A stretch of DNA of 64,000 bases, taken from contig CACIRC010000004.1 in the NCBI GenBank assembly GCA_902588895.1, positions 1-64,000 of the forward strand, in the 5' to 3' direction. This document shows, piece by piece, positions 1 to 9,132 of the stretch (position 1 is its first letter; the number at the start of each line of letters is the position of its first letter). The notes beneath the pieces were generated by a model. It did no database searches, had not been told where the DNA came from, and worked only from the letters and a program-made list of their open reading frames with translations. The DNA comes from an uncultured Pelagibacteraceae bacterium. GTDB lineage: Bacteria; Pseudomonadota; Alphaproteobacteria; Pelagibacterales; Pelagibacteraceae. Made by a program: the position numbers and the translations under genes.

Positions 1-2
1 TA

Positions 3-467
3 AGCAAAATTAATTATCAAGAATTTGATAATGCTTTAGGAAATTGTTTAAGAGAAATTAGTAATCGGTATGACTTTAAAGGACTTCATATTTCAATTGA
101 GCGAAAAGATAAAACGGTCACTACCAAAGCACCTGATGAATTAAAATTAAAGCAAGTTAATGAATTATTACAAACCCATTTAGTTAGAAGAAAAGTAGAT
201 CCCAGAGTATTAGAAGTTAAAAACTCAGAAGGAGCGTCAGGAGGATCTGTTAGACAATTAAGTGAACTTAAAGAAGGTATTAGCCAAGAAAATGCTAAAA
301 AAGTAATTGCAGACATTAAAAAACTAAAACTTAAAATTCAGATTAAAATTCAAGGTGATGAATTAAGAGTAGATGGCAAAAAGAAAGATGATCTTCAAGA
401 AGCAATGGCTGCAATCAAGACAATAGACATCGGGCTTCCTATTGATTTCGTAAATTTTAGAGATTAG
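3..467 (+). CDS. yajQ: YajQ family nucleotide-binding protein (5' end cut off)
   Basis: The window opens inside this gene; it reads in frame from base 3 to a TAG at 465-467. About seven N-terminal residues are missing. The protein matches the YajQ/UPF0234 family throughout: it has the NRYDFKG block near the start, the K-VDPR block, the repeated lysine-rich beta strands and the IGLPIDFVNFRD ending. Family members bind nucleotides, and some bind cyclic di-GMP; the role in this organism is unknown. Downstream, 84 bases separate it from the RNA helicase gene on the same strand. Identification is firm; the molecular role is family knowledge only. Confidence 0.93.
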   Translation, partial: SKINYQEFDNALGNCLREISNRYDFKGLHISIERKDKTVTTKAPDELKLKQVNELLQTHLVRRKVDPRVLEVKNSEGASGGSVRQLSELKEGISQENAKKVIADIKKLKLKIQIKIQGDELRVDGKKKDDLQEAMAAIKTIDIGLPIDFVNFRD

Positions 468-551
468 TCTTTTTAGAAATTATTTATTGTATTTGGTATA
501 AAAAGATATAAGCATCCGATCAATTACTTAAATATATATCTTTCCTACATA

Positions 552-1835
552 ATGAATTTCTCTGATTTCAATATCGAAAACAAACTAAAAAAATCAATTG
601 AATTAGCTGATTTTAAAATTCCGACACCTATTCAAAATCAATCAATACCGATCAGCTTGGAGGGAAAAGATGTTTTAGGAACTGCACAAACAGGCACGGG
701 TAAAACTTTAGCATTTACTATTCCAATGATTAATAAACTTCTTAAAGACAAGCAAGCGATGGCACTAATTATTTGCCCAACAAGAGAACTTGCAACACAA
801 GTAATGGAAACAGTTTTAAAGTTGAATGTAAGAGAAATAGGAATTGGAAATGCTCTTTTAATTGGTGGCGAGAGTATGCAAAAACAACTTAGGCAATTAA
901 ATAAAAGAGCAAGAATTATTGTTGGAACACCGGGAAGAATTAATGATCATATAGAGCGTAAAAGTTTAAATCTATCAAAAGTAAATTACCTCGTTCTTGA
1001 TGAAACCGATCGAATGTTAGACATGGGTTTTACTCCACAAATAGAATTGATTTTAAAATTTGTACCAAAGAAACATCAAACACTATTATTTTCAGCTACT
1101 TTACCAAAAAATATTTTAAAAATTTCACAAAAATATCTTAATAATCCTAAAAGAGTTTCAGTTGGATCTTTATCAACACCAATTGAAAAAATTAAACAAG
1201 AAACTTTTCAAATTACACCTGACAAAAAATATCATGAACTAATTAATCAGTTAGTTGAAAGAAGTGGTTCTATTTTAGTTTTTGTTAAAACTAAACATGG
1301 TGCTGATAAAATAGTTAAGCGATTAAAATATGACGGGCATAAAGCTGATGCTATCCATGGAAATCTAAGACAAAGCAAAAGAGACAGGGTTATAAGAGGA
1401 TTTAGAAATGGTAACAGTAGAATTTTAGTTGCAACAGATGTTGCAGCAAGAGGATTAGATATACCTGTTATAAAACACGTCATAAACTACGATCTTCCAC
1501 AAGTTCCAGAAGATTATATTCACCGAATAGGTAGAACTGGTAGAGCTGGAAAAGATGGTTCAGCTTTAACCTTTTTAACTAACAACGACAGAAATATATG
1601 GAGATCTATCCAAAAACTAATTGATCCAGACTTTAAAGTTAAAGAAGAAGCAAAACCAAATAATCAAAAAGGAAAAAAATTTAATAAAAAAAATAAATTT
1701 AAAAATAAATTTTCTAATAATAAATTGAATAAAAAAAAGAAATTTAAAAAATTCGAAAATAAATATAATAAAAGAAAATTTAAAAATAGAAAAAGACCTA
1801 AAAATTTTAGATTTAAGAAAAATAAACGTAAATAA
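552..1835 (+). CDS. DEAD-box family ATP-dependent RNA helicase (DETD variant)
   Basis: This is an RNA helicase of the RhlE/DeaD type, which unwinds short RNA duplexes in ribosome assembly or mRNA turnover. The motifs are in canonical order: Q motif around residues 3-30, motif I AQTGTGKT 45-52, Ia PTRELA 76-81, Ib TPGR 126-129, motif III SAT 181-183, and motif VI HRIGRTGR 324-331. Motif II reads DETD (150-153) instead of DEAD, a single Ala-to-Thr change (codon ACC for GCC). The last ~65 residues form a Lys/Asn-rich basic tail, typical of RNA-tethering extensions. Length 427 aa is normal. The next gene is convergent, two bases away. Confidence 0.95.
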   Translation: MNFSDFNIENKLKKSIELADFKIPTPIQNQSIPISLEGKDVLGTAQTGTGKTLAFTIPMINKLLKDKQAMALIICPTRELATQVMETVLKLNVREIGIGNALLIGGESMQKQLRQLNKRARIIVGTPGRINDHIERKSLNLSKVNYLVLDETDRMLDMGFTPQIELILKFVPKKHQTLLFSATLPKNILKISQKYLNNPKRVSVGSLSTPIEKIKQETFQITPDKKYHELINQLVERSGSILVFVKTKHGADKIVKRLKYDGHKADAIHGNLRQSKRDRVIRGFRNGNSRILVATDVAARGLDIPVIKHVINYDLPQVPEDYIHRIGRTGRAGKDGSALTFLTNNDRNIWRSIQKLIDPDFKVKEEAKPNNQKGKKFNKKNKFKNKFSNNKLNKKKKFKKFENKYNKRKFKNRKRPKNFRFKKNKRK

Positions 1836-1837
1836 AA

Positions 1838-2458
1838 TTATACTTTTTGAATTAGGGAAGCACTGTTATTTGTGGGTTTATTAACGTCTTTTGATACTTC
1901 ATGAAAAATTAAATTTGGAATTTTACGTTCTTTTAAAAACGCTGAACCTTGTAATTCTAAATTTAAATAACGATTAATATCAGCTTGATTTAAAATAACT
2001 GGTTGTCTGTGGTGAATTTCATTAATTTTTTCTTTTGCTTCCTCTGTAATTAAACAAAACTGATCATTTTCAAAAATACCAGCAAAATAAATAGTGTTTG
2101 TGTCTTCACGAGTAAAATAATGGGGAATTTTTTCTTTTTCCTCTCTTTTCCATTCATAAAAACCATCTGCTACAGCAACACATCGTTTGTTTTTAATCAA
2201 TTTTTTAAATGAAACCTTTTCATCAATGGTCTCAAGTCTTGCATTAATCAAAGCTTTAAAATCTTTGTCTTTAGCCCATCCTGGAACTAAACCCCATTGA
2301 AGATTTTCTAAAGTATTTCCATTTTTATATTTTTTTATTACAGGGAGTTTTTGATAAGGATGAGCATTATAGTTTTCAGTATCTTCAACCTGAATTGCAG
2401 ATTTAACTAGTTTATTTGTTTTTGTTACAGGGTTTTTTACTACGTATCTTCCACACAT
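1838..2458 (-). CDS. SRAP domain protein (YedK/HMCES family)
   Basis: Family members form a covalent thiazolidine crosslink with abasic sites in single-stranded DNA through Cys2 and so shield them. The sequence begins MCGRY, so Cys2 would be N-terminal after methionine removal. The other active-site residues are in place: Asn72 in the INARLET block, Glu102 in GFYEW, and His149 in IHHRQPVIL. The VSKDVNKPTNN block near the C-terminus is also typical. Length 206 aa is normal. Its ATG overlaps the TAA of the upstream TPR gene by one base, so the two are probably co-transcribed and translationally coupled. Confidence 0.93.
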   Translation of the reverse strand: MCGRYVVKNPVTKTNKLVKSAIQVEDTENYNAHPYQKLPVIKKYKNGNTLENLQWGLVPGWAKDKDFKALINARLETIDEKVSFKKLIKNKRCVAVADGFYEWKREEKEKIPHYFTREDTNTIYFAGIFENDQFCLITEEAKEKINEIHHRQPVILNQADINRYLNLELQGSAFLKERKIPNLIFHEVSKDVNKPTNNSASLIQKV

Positions 2459-3006
2459 TATATTGTTTGCTGTTTCATTAATTCTTCTATTTGCTTAATC
2501 ATTATTTTTGGTGATCTCATAGCAGGATAAATTTCTTGCGCTTGTTCATAGCTTCTAATCGCTTTTTCATAATTTTTAAGTTGAATATTTACTAAACCTT
2601 GTCCTGCTAAAGCTCCAAAGTGTCTTTGTTCTAAAGCTAATACTTGGTCTATATCATCTTGAGATTTTTGAAATTCTCCTAGCATATAAAGCACGGTTGC
2701 TCTTTTATTCCAAGCTTCGGCCCAATTTTGGTCAAGATTAATAACTTCAGTAAAAATATCTTTTGCTTTTATATAATTTTGATCTCTCACAAATTGAGAG
2801 CCCTCCTCTAATCTTGCAGTAAGTTTCTCATCTGTTGGATGTGTGCTCCATAAAACCCAAATTTCTTGTTCGATTATAAAAGCTACTTTTGATTTATTTG
2901 CTTTTAACTCATTAAACAATTGGTTCAATCTAGTGTCTCTCTCGTTTGCTGAAGTGTTAACCTGTGAAAATAAATAAAACAAAATTACTAAGAATAGCTT
3001 CTTCAT
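2458..3006 (-). CDS. Exported tetratricopeptide-repeat protein
   Basis: A signal peptide occupies about residues 1-20 (basic start, hydrophobic LFLVILFYLF core). From about residue 66 to 170 there are three TPR-like helical hairpins with the usual small/aromatic spacing (for example AEAWNKRATVLYMLGE and ALAGQGLVNIQLKNYEKA). It is likely a periplasmic scaffold for protein-protein contacts; the partner is unknown. It lies directly upstream of the SRAP gene with a one-base overlap, although the two proteins would work in different compartments. Confidence 0.8.
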   Translation of the reverse strand: MKKLFLVILFYLFSQVNTSANERDTRLNQLFNELKANKSKVAFIIEQEIWVLWSTHPTDEKLTARLEEGSQFVRDQNYIKAKDIFTEVINLDQNWAEAWNKRATVLYMLGEFQKSQDDIDQVLALEQRHFGALAGQGLVNIQLKNYEKAIRSYEQAQEIYPAMRSPKIMIKQIEELMKQQTI

Positions 3007-3046
3007 ATTTAGATATTATCAAAAATTAGAATTGAAGTCTTTGGTC

Positions 3047-3502
3047 TTAAGTGTCTTTGTTGTTATTTTTACAACTATAAAATGAAATATCTTTTTCTTT
3101 TTCCTCTTGTTTTATATTAGTTGTAATTTCGTGAATAAGCTCACCAGTTTTTCTAGTATAGACTGCAGACTCAGAATAATTCCTCTCTTTATCGAATGCT
3201 TGAATTAAAAATATATCCTTATTCGATATTTTAACCTCTAAATTAATTTTATTAAAAAATTCTGATAAATTTTTAACAATTAGAATGTCAGGTGTTTTTG
3301 ACTCAATTATTAACTTATCAATATCTTTTCTTTTAATTTGATCTTTTGTGAAAGATTCAAAGTTATGGTCTGGATTTTTTAAAATTACTTTTTCAAATTT
3401 ACAATTTAAATTCAAATCCAAGTTTAAGGTAATATTTGTATTCTGAGCTTTAGCTGAAGTCAAAATAACTAAATAAAAAAATACAATTAAAAAATTCTTC
3501 AT
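3047..3502 (-). CDS. Hypothetical exported protein
   Basis: I do not recognise this family. The 151-aa product has a clear signal peptide (residues 1 to about 19, cleavage after a SAKA-type site) followed by a Lys/Asn/Glu-rich soluble domain that looks beta-rich in the middle. There is one cysteine in the first half and one near the C-terminus, which could form a disulfide in the periplasm. It lies 40 bases upstream of the TPR gene and 18 bases downstream of the metallo-hydrolase gene, all on the minus strand, so it may belong to one transcript. Confidence 0.6.
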   Translation of the reverse strand: MKNFLIVFFYLVILTSAKAQNTNITLNLDLNLNCKFEKVILKNPDHNFESFTKDQIKRKDIDKLIIESKTPDILIVKNLSEFFNKINLEVKISNKDIFLIQAFDKERNYSESAVYTRKTGELIHEITTNIKQEEKEKDISFYSCKNNNKDT

Positions 3503-3520
3503 TGTTAAAATTAAACAATA

Positions 3521-4579
3521 CTATTTTAAAATTTCGGTTAAACTATTTATTTCTCCAATCTTAAATATCAGCGCATCTTCTTTTTTAAATCCATATTTTT
3601 CTGCATTTTCTTTAAACCTTATACGTGGTTCCATGATTGGTTCTAAAGACAAAACAAAAGTACCCCAATGCATTCCTATAACTTTTTTACTTTTTAAATC
3701 TCTTGCAATACTTAAGGCTTCCTCTGGATTTGTATGAAAAGTAGATTTATCTCTATAAGGCATTATTGGATAAAAATTATAAGCACCAATGTTTATTATT
3801 GAGATATCTATAGGTCCATATTTTTCACCTATTTCTTTATATATGTTCCCTATTCCAGTATCACATGCAAAGAGAATTTTTTTACCCTCATATTCAATTA
3901 AAAAATTGCCCCATAAAGTTTTATTTGTATCAGTTAAACTTCTTTTAGACCAATGAACTGCAGGTAAAAAAGTAATTTTTAAATTTTCATTAATTACAAT
4001 CTCATCATACCAATCCATTTCATTAACATCTCTGTAACCATTTCTAGTAAAATACTTTCCTAATTTTAAAGGAACTAATACTTTAGCTTTTTTGTAAGGA
4101 AATCTTCTTATAGTCATCATATCCTGATGGTCGTAATGATTATGTGTAAGCAAAAATAAATCTATAGGTGGAATTTCTCTTAATGTTAATGCAGGTTTAG
4201 TAAATCTTTTTGGGCCAAATATTAATGGTCCTGCATTTTTTGAAAAAACTGGATCAGTTATAATTGTGGTGCCTCCTAATTTTATAAGAAATGTAGCATG
4301 CCCGATCCATCCAATATAATCACTTTTTTTTAACTTATTTAGGTTAGAAATGACTATTTCTTTTTCTTCAACATGATCATTAGGAATTGTCATATCAAGT
4401 TTCTTTTTCTCTTTATTGAAAATTTTAAAAGACCATTTAAAATTAGAATCTCTTTTTGGAGATCCTTCAGGATTTCTAAATGTCCCATCTGGTAAATGAT
4501 GGTAAGGTTTTTTTTCCATAGCAATTGATACACAATTTAAAGTTAAAATTAAAATTAAAAAACTTAAAAAATTTAACAT
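3521..4579 (-). CDS. Metallo-beta-lactamase-fold hydrolase (NAPE-PLD/UlaG-like)
   Basis: The metal-binding HxHxDH motif is visible as THNHYDH at residues 145-151, followed by the later metal ligands in VHWSKR, a CDTGIG strand, and the C-terminal HWGTF histidine. This pattern (COG2220) matches the group that includes N-acyl-phosphatidylethanolamine phospholipase D and UlaG-like lactonases. The first ~20 residues form a hydrophobic signal or anchor, so the enzyme probably works in the periplasm or on the membrane. Substrate is unknown; a phospholipid phosphodiesterase role is possible but not shown. Length 352 aa fits the family. Confidence 0.85.
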   Translation of the reverse strand: MLNFLSFLILILTLNCVSIAMEKKPYHHLPDGTFRNPEGSPKRDSNFKWSFKIFNKEKKKLDMTIPNDHVEEKEIVISNLNKLKKSDYIGWIGHATFLIKLGGTTIITDPVFSKNAGPLIFGPKRFTKPALTLREIPPIDLFLLTHNHYDHQDMMTIRRFPYKKAKVLVPLKLGKYFTRNGYRDVNEMDWYDEIVINENLKITFLPAVHWSKRSLTDTNKTLWGNFLIEYEGKKILFACDTGIGNIYKEIGEKYGPIDISIINIGAYNFYPIMPYRDKSTFHTNPEEALSIARDLKSKKVIGMHWGTFVLSLEPIMEPRIRFKENAEKYGFKKEDALIFKIGEINSLTEILK

Positions 4580-4595
4580 AAAAACTACTTTTAAT

Positions 4596-5027
4596 TTAGA
4601 TCGTTATTTTATTAAATTTTTTAACTCTTTTATCTAATGACATCAAATAAAGTTCAATTTTTAAATTTGGAAACTTTTTCTTAATAGTTTTTTTAATTTT
4701 AAAAAATGAATTTAAGTGAATTTTCATTTCATCAGATGCTTTAAATTCTTTTTTTTGATTTGCAATTTTAGCAGCACCACAATCTTTATGATTAATTACA
4801 ATTAATTTTTCTATTTTATGTAATTGAATGGAGGTTGCTAAATTGTCATAAAACGTTTTATGCCATTTTTTGAATTTATTATGTGTAACTCCAACAGCTG
4901 CACCTGCAATTGTGAATGCACTATATTTTCCTGTTAATTTTTTTTTCTTTAAATGATTATGAACTAAATATTGAAATCTTGGATCCATGCAAGATAACAC
5001 CATTGCTTTAAATTTTGATTTCATCAA
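4596..5027 (-). CDS. Short beta-carbonic-anhydrase-like protein
   Basis: The zinc-site signatures of beta carbonic anhydrases are present: C-x-D-x-R as SCMDPR (residues 12-17) and the H-x2-C pair in NHKDCGAAK, with the Gly/Ala-rich IAGAAVG strand between them. At 143 aa the protein is much shorter than typical beta-CAs (about 200 aa) and ends in a Lys-rich tail, so it may be a CA-fold relative and not an efficient CO2 hydratase. The ATG overlaps the stop of the upstream SOUL gene by four bases (ATGA-type), which implies translational coupling. Confidence 0.75.
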   Translation of the reverse strand: MMKSKFKAMVLSCMDPRFQYLVHNHLKKKKLTGKYSAFTIAGAAVGVTHNKFKKWHKTFYDNLATSIQLHKIEKLIVINHKDCGAAKIANQKKEFKASDEMKIHLNSFFKIKKTIKKKFPNLKIELYLMSLDKRVKKFNKITI

Positions 5028-5590
5028 TTTAATTCAACCTTAAACATAGCCTCGTTTCTTCTGTTCATTGGAAGGGTAAATGGGCTATCATAGGTTGCTC
5101 TAATAGGTGAGCTTATAATTGATATATTGTTTTTTTGTAACTCTTTTTCTAAAATTTCTTGGTGTTTAAGAAAATTTCCATCTGATGCTCGTCCAGAATA
5201 CCTAAGCACTGCGTAGTATCCTCCTTCAATATTAACTATTTTAACGTCTTTCCTGCTTGGATTTGGTACATTTTCAGAGTTAAATTTAGAGGGTAAATAA
5301 AATTGCATACTCATATTTCCATTTTTCTCAACCTGTGTGACTGGAGTTGTCATTTTAATTTTCTCTTGAGTATCATTTCTGCCTGAGATGTAATTAAATA
5401 ATTTTCTAAAATTACTATCTATTCCAGATGTCATAGTTTCCACCGCTAAACGATCAGAATATTTTCTAATCTCATAAACTTCGTTTTTAGAGACAACTTC
5501 ATAATTTGCTTCTTCGTAAGCCATAACTGTAGAATACGGTAAAATAAATAAAGAACAAAATACTATCAAATAAAATTTAATAATTCTCAT
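5024..5590 (-). CDS. SOUL family heme-binding protein, exported
   Basis: The 188-aa product matches the SOUL/HBP family: YEVVSKNEVYEIRKY at the mature N-terminus, a KIKMTTPV strand, MQFYLPS, and a C-terminal RRNEAMFKVEL block. SOUL proteins bind tetrapyrroles or small hydrophobic ligands. A signal peptide covers about residues 1-24, so it is likely periplasmic. It is translationally coupled to the downstream carbonic-anhydrase-like gene (four-base overlap) and separated from the upstream acetyltransferase-like gene by two bases. Confidence 0.88.
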   Translation of the reverse strand: MRIIKFYLIVFCSLFILPYSTVMAYEEANYEVVSKNEVYEIRKYSDRLAVETMTSGIDSNFRKLFNYISGRNDTQEKIKMTTPVTQVEKNGNMSMQFYLPSKFNSENVPNPSRKDVKIVNIEGGYYAVLRYSGRASDGNFLKHQEILEKELQKNNISIISSPIRATYDSPFTLPMNRRNEAMFKVELN

Positions 5591-5592
5591 TG

Positions 5593-6147
5593 TTACATAA
5601 CTTTATATTCAAAATTTTGAGTGGTTTCATTAATTTGGATTAATTTAGCACCATTTCTTTCATGAAAGTTGGTTGCCATTTCTGTTAGTGGTGAAAGAGT
5701 TACTAATCTATTTAAATGATTAGATTTTTTTATTTTTTTAAACACTTCTTTTACAATTAATTTTCCCCCACCCTTTTTTTTGGACCAGACAGTATAGGCA
5801 ATGGCTATTTGACCGCCTGACTGATCTCTCATAGCTGTTTGTAAAAACGCATCAGTGCTTAATTTTTCTAACTCTTTAACACTTTTTGGAATTTCATTTG
5901 TGTAAGCAAAACACATAACAGCATGAATTTCTCCTTGATATTCAACACCAAAAATTTTTCTTCCATATCCTGTCCTAAACTTATTATCCAACTCAGGTCT
6001 AACAGGATCCTCTTCAGGATTACACTCTTTAAGTTCAACAAGTTTTGCGCCTCTTACCCAGCCAAAAAAGTTATCAATATTTTTACTTAAAACTTGTCTA
6101 TTTTTTCTTAATCTTGCTTTAATTCTTGGGTTAAATTTTTTTTTCAT
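5593..6147 (-). CDS. Putative GNAT-like acetyltransferase
   Basis: A 184-aa soluble protein. The central strand (EIHAVMCFAYTNEIP), a segment rich in Lys/Gly that could be the acyl-CoA pyrophosphate loop (around WSKKKGGGKLIVKEVF), and the NFHERNGAKL segment near the C-terminus together resemble the GNAT fold, in which the last motif places a catalytic or CoA-contacting residue. The N-terminus is very basic (KKKFNPRIKARLRKNRQ). Substrate unknown. The assignment rests on motif pattern alone and could be wrong. Confidence 0.5.
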   Translation of the reverse strand: MKKKFNPRIKARLRKNRQVLSKNIDNFFGWVRGAKLVELKECNPEEDPVRPELDNKFRTGYGRKIFGVEYQGEIHAVMCFAYTNEIPKSVKELEKLSTDAFLQTAMRDQSGGQIAIAYTVWSKKKGGGKLIVKEVFKKIKKSNHLNRLVTLSPLTEMATNFHERNGAKLIQINETTQNFEYKVM

Positions 6148-6198
6148 TTTAATAATAATTATCTATCATTTATTTTAAAGTTTAAATGCGCAATTAAA

Positions 6199-6945
6199 TC
6201 ATACCAGATAATCGTACAAAAGCTTTGCACTAGTAACAAAAATTAAAGCATATAAAATATTGTAAAATAATTTCTCTTCAATAATTTTAAGTAATTGATA
6301 TCCAATTAATATTCCAATTAATGCAACTGGAAATAATGTTACTGACTGTTTAAAAGACTCAAAGTTTGTCATAGATAAACTAATGTACAATGGAAGTTTT
6401 ATTAAATTTACGAAAGTGAAAAAAAATATTCTTGTACCTACATAAATTTCTTTTTTCATTCTAAGCGGGAGTAAATAAAGACTAGTTGGAGTTCCTCCTG
6501 CATGTACGCAAAAACTTGTAAATCCTGCCACAACTGAGCAAGCACCACCTTTAAAAAAGTTTTTTTCTGACTTTTTTTCTTTATTTTTTTTAAAAAAAAA
6601 GTAATGACCAGCAAACAAGAAGCCCATAACTCCAATAATAAATTTTAATAATTCCTCTGAAAAATATGAAAAAGTTAATGATCCAATAAATATCCCAATT
6701 GCTGCAAATGGAACCATTAATTTTAAAGTTCCTAAGTCAAATTCCTTTCTATATTTATAAACAGCAATAAAATCTGAAAATATTAATATTGGCAAAATAA
6801 TTCCTAAAGCTTGATTTAACGGCATCACTATTGTCATTAAAGGAACGGAAATTAAAGTCATGGATCCACCTAGGCCTGATTTTGCAATTCCATATAAAAT
6901 TATGGCTGGAACAACTGTTAAAAAAAATAATAAGTTTATTTCCAT
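6199..6945 (-). CDS. TauE/SafE family membrane exporter
   Basis: The protein is 248 aa with seven to eight predicted membrane segments and the family's repeated Gly-rich helices (GIAKSGLGGSMTLISVP near the N-terminus and VVAGFTSFCVHAGGTPT in the middle). TauE/SafE proteins move sulfite, sulfoacetate or other organic anions across the inner membrane. The start overlaps the stop of the upstream GNAT gene by ten bases. The substrate cannot be read from the context, which has no sulfonate genes. Confidence 0.88.
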   Translation of the reverse strand: MEINLLFFLTVVPAIILYGIAKSGLGGSMTLISVPLMTIVMPLNQALGIILPILIFSDFIAVYKYRKEFDLGTLKLMVPFAAIGIFIGSLTFSYFSEELLKFIIGVMGFLFAGHYFFFKKNKEKKSEKNFFKGGACSVVAGFTSFCVHAGGTPTSLYLLPLRMKKEIYVGTRIFFFTFVNLIKLPLYISLSMTNFESFKQSVTLFPVALIGILIGYQLLKIIEEKLFYNILYALIFVTSAKLLYDYLV

Positions 6946-7205
6946 CTATTTAATGATTTTAATAATTTCAATCCTAAAGGGCTTATCGGTTCTTGAAGTA
7001 TTATTTCTTTTCCAGTTTTTTCTTTTACTAATTCTAATAATTTGGTTGCTAATCCTTTTTTTCTAAAAATTGGATTAACAAAAATATACTCTACCTCTCC
7101 TATCTCATTAAATCTAACAAATCCTATTGTTGTATTTTCATTTTTAAAGGTAAAAACTCCATCCGTTTCCTTTATTTCAAAATTTGAAACGTCAAGAATG
7201 TTCAT
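6936..7205 (-). CDS. Small GNAT acetyltransferase
   Basis: An 89-aa minimal GNAT domain. The acyl-CoA binding motif is visible as NPIFRKKGLATKLLE (V/I-x-P-x-x-R-x-x-G-x-A pattern), preceded by the EVEYIFV strand. It is shorter than most GNATs, as in the YjdJ-like minimal members, and has the NTTIGFVRF strand near the start. Substrate unknown. It is coupled to the TauE gene downstream and lies five bases below a small membrane-protein gene. Confidence 0.8.
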   Translation of the reverse strand: MNILDVSNFEIKETDGVFTFKNENTTIGFVRFNEIGEVEYIFVNPIFRKKGLATKLLELVKEKTGKEIILQEPISPLGLKLLKSLNRWK

Positions 7206-7210
7206 AAATC

Positions 7211-7375
7211 CTAGTAATTAAGGAGCAAAAGAATTACCGCTATTGCAGCAATTATGGAGCTAACGACAATATAATTAAGCTTAATATTGAATTTTTTTTC
7301 TACAAATTCGGTAATTTTCTCCCAGAACAAAACAATCAAAAAAATAATAATTGCTGGAAGAATATATTTAATCAT
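7211..7375 (-). CDS. Small membrane protein (54 aa)
   Basis: A short gene not long enough for usual ORF cut-offs. It reads ATG at 7373-7375 to TAG at 7211-7213. Two hydrophobic segments (residues about 4-17 and 35-53) flank a charged linker (WEKITEFVEKKFNIKL). It sits three bases downstream of the ABC permease stop and five bases upstream of the GNAT start, exactly filling the gap, which supports it being real. It could be an accessory subunit of the exporter; function unknown. Confidence 0.6.
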   Translation of the reverse strand: MIKYILPAIIIFLIVLFWEKITEFVEKKFNIKLNYIVVSSIIAAIAVILLLLNY

Positions 7376-7378
7376 TAT

Positions 7379-8146
7379 TTATGCTTTTATATTATAACCT
7401 TTTTTAAGAAGAGTTGTTACAATCACTATACAAATAATCAAAAAGCTTAACATTAAACCAACACTTATCCATATATTAAAATCTGATACTCCATAAAATG
7501 AAAATCTTAATCCATTGATCAGATATACTACTGGATTAAAATATGTAACTATTTGCCAAAATTCTGGCAGCATGTCTAAAGAATATAAGCTTCCACCTAA
7601 AAAAACCATCGGAGTTATAACAAGAGTAGGTATGATTGACATTTGTTCGAAATTAGAACTCATCAATCCAATTAAAAAACCAAACAAAGCAAAAGTAAAT
7701 GAAACTAATATTAAAAGAAAAATCATTAATATTGGAAATTGTACTTCAACTTCAACAAAAAAAGTTGAAGTAATAAATATCATACAACCAACAATTAAAG
7801 TTTTGGTTGCTCCTGCACCAACAAATGCAAGAACTATTTCTAGAGTTGAAATTGGTGCAGCTAAAATTTCATAAATTGTTCCATTAAATTTAGGAAAAAA
7901 AATACCAAAGGATGTGTTACTTATTGATTGGGTTAATAATGTAAGCATCAACAAACCAGGTACGATGTATGACCCATAACTAATGCCATCAATATTTTCA
8001 ACATATCCTCCAATTACTGAGCCAAAAACTATAAAATATAAAGAGGTAGATAAAACTGGTGATAATAAAGATTGCATCAATGTTCGTCTAAATCTATCCA
8101 TCTCATGAAGATAAATTGCTTTAAATGCGTAATAATTAAATTTCAT
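7379..8146 (-). CDS. ABC-2 type exporter permease
   Basis: A 255-aa permease with six predicted membrane helices and the ABC-2 pattern ([12 protein letters not shown], then [18 protein letters not shown], then a [14 protein letters not shown] coupling loop, and [16 protein letters not shown] before the final helices). It resembles the YadH/NodJ group, which exports small molecules, sugars or drugs. The ATPase partner is the upstream gene, whose end it overlaps by 11 bases. Confidence 0.92.
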   Translation of the reverse strand: MKFNYYAFKAIYLHEMDRFRRTLMQSLLSPVLSTSLYFIVFGSVIGGYVENIDGISYGSYIVPGLLMLTLLTQSISNTSFGIFFPKFNGTIYEILAAPISTLEIVLAFVGAGATKTLIVGCMIFITSTFFVEVEVQFPILMIFLLILVSFTFALFGFLIGLMSSNFEQMSIIPTLVITPMVFLGGSLYSLDMLPEFWQIVTYFNPVVYLINGLRFSFYGVSDFNIWISVGLMLSFLIICIVIVTTLLKKGYNIKA

Positions 8147-9071
8147 TGTTTTCCTTTACTAAACTTACAAAAATTTTTTCTAGTGTACTCTGTTCTGTTT
8201 TTAGATCCTTTAGTTTAAATCCTGCATCTTTTAAATCTTGAAGTAAATTTGTAATACCTGTTTGTTTTGCTTGAACGTTATAAGTATAATCAATTGACAT
8301 TTTATCTTTTCCAATCTCAAGATTATATTTTACTAAACTACTTGGTATTTTTTTGACTTCTTCCTGTAAGTCTACCGTAAGTTTCTTATGACCCATTTTC
8401 TTTAATAATTCTTTTGTTTCATCAACAACTATTATTTCTCCTTGATTGATAACTCCCACTCTATCCGCAATAGCCTCTGCTTCTTCTATGTAGTGTGTGG
8501 TTAAAATTATTGTAACGCCAGTTTTTCTTAGACTCTCAACAACTTTCCACATGTCTTGTCTTAACTCAACATCTACTCCAGCAGTTGGTTCATCTAAAAA
8601 CAAAATAGTTGGTTCATGAGATAATGCTTTTGCAATCAAAACCCTTCTTTTCATCCCTCCAGACAATTGTCTAAGTCTTAAATCTTTTTTATCCCATAAA
8701 CTTAAATCTTTTAAAACTTTCTCAATATGTTTTGCGTCAGGTTTCTTTCCGTACAAACCTCTGGAATAGGAAACGTTATTAAATACGGTTTCAAATTGTT
8801 CCAGAGTAAGCTCTTGTGGAACTAAACCAATTTTTGACCTTGTTTCTCTATAATCATCAATTATATCAAATTCGTCTACTGTAACTTTTCCAGAAGATGG
8901 TCTTACAATCCCACAGATAATACTTATTAGAGTTGTTTTTCCTGCGCCATTTGGTCCAAGCATTGCAAAAATTTCACCTTTTTTAATATTAAGATTTATG
9001 TTTTTTAATGCTTCAAAACCATTGTCGTATACTTTTGACAGGTTATTTATGCTTATTTGATCGTTTGACAT
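8136..9071 (-). CDS. ABC-2 type exporter ATP-binding protein
   Basis: The nucleotide-binding domain is complete: Walker [10 protein letters not shown], signature [15 protein letters not shown], Walker [14 protein letters not shown], and a switch histidine in TTHYIEEAE. The C-terminal ~80 residues form the extra domain typical of the YadG/CcmA/drug-export branch. The reading frame is open to 9095, but I place the start at the methionine of MSNDQISI (9071), because family members begin there and the eight codons upstream look like leader. It pairs with the overlapping permease. Confidence 0.92.
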   Translation of the reverse strand: MSNDQISINNLSKVYDNGFEALKNINLNIKKGEIFAMLGPNGAGKTTLISIICGIVRPSSGKVTVDEFDIIDDYRETRSKIGLVPQELTLEQFETVFNNVSYSRGLYGKKPDAKHIEKVLKDLSLWDKKDLRLRQLSGGMKRRVLIAKALSHEPTILFLDEPTAGVDVELRQDMWKVVESLRKTGVTIILTTHYIEEAEAIADRVGVINQGEIIVVDETKELLKKMGHKKLTVDLQEEVKKIPSSLVKYNLEIGKDKMSIDYTYNVQAKQTGITNLLQDLKDAGFKLKDLKTEQSTLEKIFVSLVKENNEI

Positions 9072-9132
9072 GTAGATAAGCATATATAGAGACAATTTAT
9101 GGTATTACAATAAATTTTAATTTTCCTAAATT

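Noticed and set aside
7515-7874. 119-aa plus-strand frame inside the ABC permease gene
   Set aside because: It is antisense to a clear membrane protein; its Lys/Thr-rich content is what the complement of hydrophobic codons gives.
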